This document shows positions 62,940 to 64,000 of a stretch of DNA of 64,000 bases, piece by piece. Below the pieces are notes generated by a model, which saw only the letters and a program-made list of their open reading frames with translations, was not told the DNA's origin and did no database searches. Source of the stretch: Nitrospirales bacterium (GTDB lineage: Bacteria; Nitrospirota; Nitrospiria; Nitrospirales; UBA8639); assembly GCA_031315865.1 (NCBI GenBank), contig JALDRJ010000002.1, positions 1,276,001 to 1,340,000 of the forward strand, written 5' to 3'. Every line of letters begins with the position of its first letter. Position 1 is the first letter of the stretch. Position numbers and translations under genes: made by a program.

Positions 62940-63962
62940 ATGAATGACCGGCTCCTCTCAAATCTAGAACATACAGAAGAACAAAGTCTCGAGGGGGCAT
63001 TGCGGCCGAAGCGCTTGGGCGAGTATATCGGCCAGCCACGCATGAAAGAGTCCCTGCGAATCTGTATCGAGGCGGCCACCCGGCGAGGAGAAGCCCTTGA
63101 TCACGCTATATTTTATGGCCCGCCAGGATTGGGAAAGACCACCATCGCCCATGTTATCGCCAATGAAATGGGAGGAAATATCCGTTCCACTTCTGGCCTG
63201 GTTCTGGCGCATGCGGGAGACTTGGCGGCTATCTTGGCTAATCTTCAGCCTAACGATGTTCTCTTTATCGACGAAATTCACCGTCTTCCTCCAGCCGTCG
63301 AAGAAGCTTTGTACCCTGCCATGGAAGATTTTCAGATGGACCTGGTGATCGGCCAAGGGCCATCGATCCGAACGATGAAACTGGACCTTCCCCCGTTCAC
63401 GCTCATCGGGGCGACGACCCGGGCTGGATCGCTGACTTCCCCTCTTCGTGACCGGTTTGGATTGGTGTACCGGCTTGACTTTTATTCGGCGGCGGAACTG
63501 CAACTCATCGTGACGCGAACAGCCGGGCTGCTTGACCTGGAGATTTATCCAGAAGCGGCGAATGAAGTGGCGCGGCGATCAAGGGGAACGCCTCGAATCG
63601 CGAATCGACTGATCAAACGGGCGCGGGATTTCGCCCAGGTGGAGGCGCAGGGAGTGCTTACTCGAGACGTTGCGGAAAAAGCCTTGGCTTGGCTCGGGGT
63701 TGATGCCGCAGGTTTCGATGATATGGACCGTCAAATTTTATTGACGATCATCGAAAAATTTAACGGAGGGCCTGTTGGAATCGACGCCCTTTCAGCTTCG
63801 GTTCAGGAAGAGAAGAGCACGATCGAGGATGTGTACGAACCATTCTTGATTCAATCCGGTTACCTTGCTCGAACCGCTCGGGGTCGGCAAGTCACAACAC
63901 TGGCGAGAGAACATTTTGGGCGGTCTGCCGGCCTGTTTTCATCATCTGACGGAAAAGCATAA
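62940..63962 (+). CDS. ruvB: Holliday junction ATP-dependent helicase RuvB
   Basis: 340 aa. AAA+ motor of the RuvABC branch-migration complex. The N-terminal [18 protein letters not shown] (in parts), Walker [10 protein letters not shown], Walker [10 protein letters not shown], sensor 1 [18 protein letters not shown], and the C-terminal winged helix ([29 protein letters not shown], in parts) are all normal. ruvA and ruvC are not adjacent in the window. Confidence 0.97.
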   Translation: MNDRLLSNLEHTEEQSLEGALRPKRLGEYIGQPRMKESLRICIEAATRRGEALDHAIFYGPPGLGKTTIAHVIANEMGGNIRSTSGLVLAHAGDLAAILANLQPNDVLFIDEIHRLPPAVEEALYPAMEDFQMDLVIGQGPSIRTMKLDLPPFTLIGATTRAGSLTSPLRDRFGLVYRLDFYSAAELQLIVTRTAGLLDLEIYPEAANEVARRSRGTPRIANRLIKRARDFAQVEAQGVLTRDVAEKALAWLGVDAAGFDDMDRQILLTIIEKFNGGPVGIDALSASVQEEKSTIEDVYEPFLIQSGYLARTARGRQVTTLAREHFGRSAGLFSSSDGKA

Positions 63963-63972
63963 TGGGTTATTT

Positions 63973-64000
63973 ATGTTTCGAGATATCCTTCATATCGTGT
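63973..64000 (+). CDS. Possible start of the next gene, cut by the window edge
   Basis: ATG 63973 opens MFRDILHIV and runs off the end; a second ATG at 63962 opens another frame. Too short to identify. Confidence 0.25.

Noticed and set aside
1-64000. tRNA, rRNA or CRISPR array
   Set aside because: Read through the intergenic regions for tRNA T-loop motifs and for regularly spaced repeats; none seen. A covariance-model scan was not possible.

Overview
The window is a gene-dense bacterial chromosome segment of roughly 50% GC. No tRNA, rRNA, CRISPR array or intact insertion sequence was seen. Gene content suggests Nitrospirota, probably a Nitrospira-like organism. The basis is several secreted cupredoxins and c-type cytochromes, an ATP:ADP-antiporter-like MFS protein, a DUF928/CHAT/CHASE2 set, a short RRM protein and many small zinc-ribbon proteins. 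This assignment is inference from content and was not tested by a search.

Layout. 0-6.3 kb: a CrtC/AttH-like fragment, a LON-domain protein, a DrrAB-type ABC exporter, a SirB1-like protein, a 141-bp inverted-repeat element, an MBL hydrolase and a HEAT-repeat membrane protein. 6.4-8.8 kb: a split ornithine cyclodeaminase/arginine dihydrolase pair and an HNH protein. 9-11.7 kb: an orphan TadG/TadE/TadE group. 11.7-14 kb: a YugP-like protease and SelO. 14-15.6 kb: a toxin-antitoxin patch with a nonsense-broken DUF5615 toxin, an intact ParE/Phd pair and a truncated ParE relic. 15.9-24.9 kb: a lipoprotein, a TPR-CHAT protein, a CHASE2 nucleotide cyclase, a GAF-type sigma-54 activator-like regulator and a divergent DUF928 protein. 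Between the last two lie palindromic sites and a sigma-54-type promoter candidate.

25.2-32.4 kb is the most unusual stretch. Four genes on one strand encode an Lcp/MpaB-type (DUF2236) oxygenase, a RoxA-like dihaem cytochrome c lipoprotein, a Tat-exported GMC flavoprotein and a catalase-like haem lipoprotein. Both known haem folds of rubber oxygenases thus sit together beside flavin and catalase-like enzymes. This suggests an envelope pathway oxidising polyisoprenoid or unsaturated lipid, under the neighbouring regulators. 32.6-37.2 kb: a K+ channel, a TauE/SafE permease, endonuclease III, TtcA and a hypothetical protein. 37.3-41.2 kb: two divergent genes that each carry an N-terminal Rieske [2Fe-2S] domain, one fused to a ThDP decarboxylase-type enzyme and the other to a glutamate-synthase FMN domain.

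41-49.4 kb: MsrA, a phosphoesterase, a CarboxypepD_reg-like secreted protein, an RRM protein, TypA and a DEAD-box helicase. 49.4-57.4 kb: an NTP/NDP-exchange-type transporter, copper and haem envelope proteins, a DUF1264 lipoprotein, a rhodanese and a PAS-type sigma-54 activator. 57.8-59.5 kb: a run of very small proteins. 59.5-64 kb: a short UvrA that appears to lack the insertion domain, a secreted hypothetical protein, RuvB and the start of a further gene.
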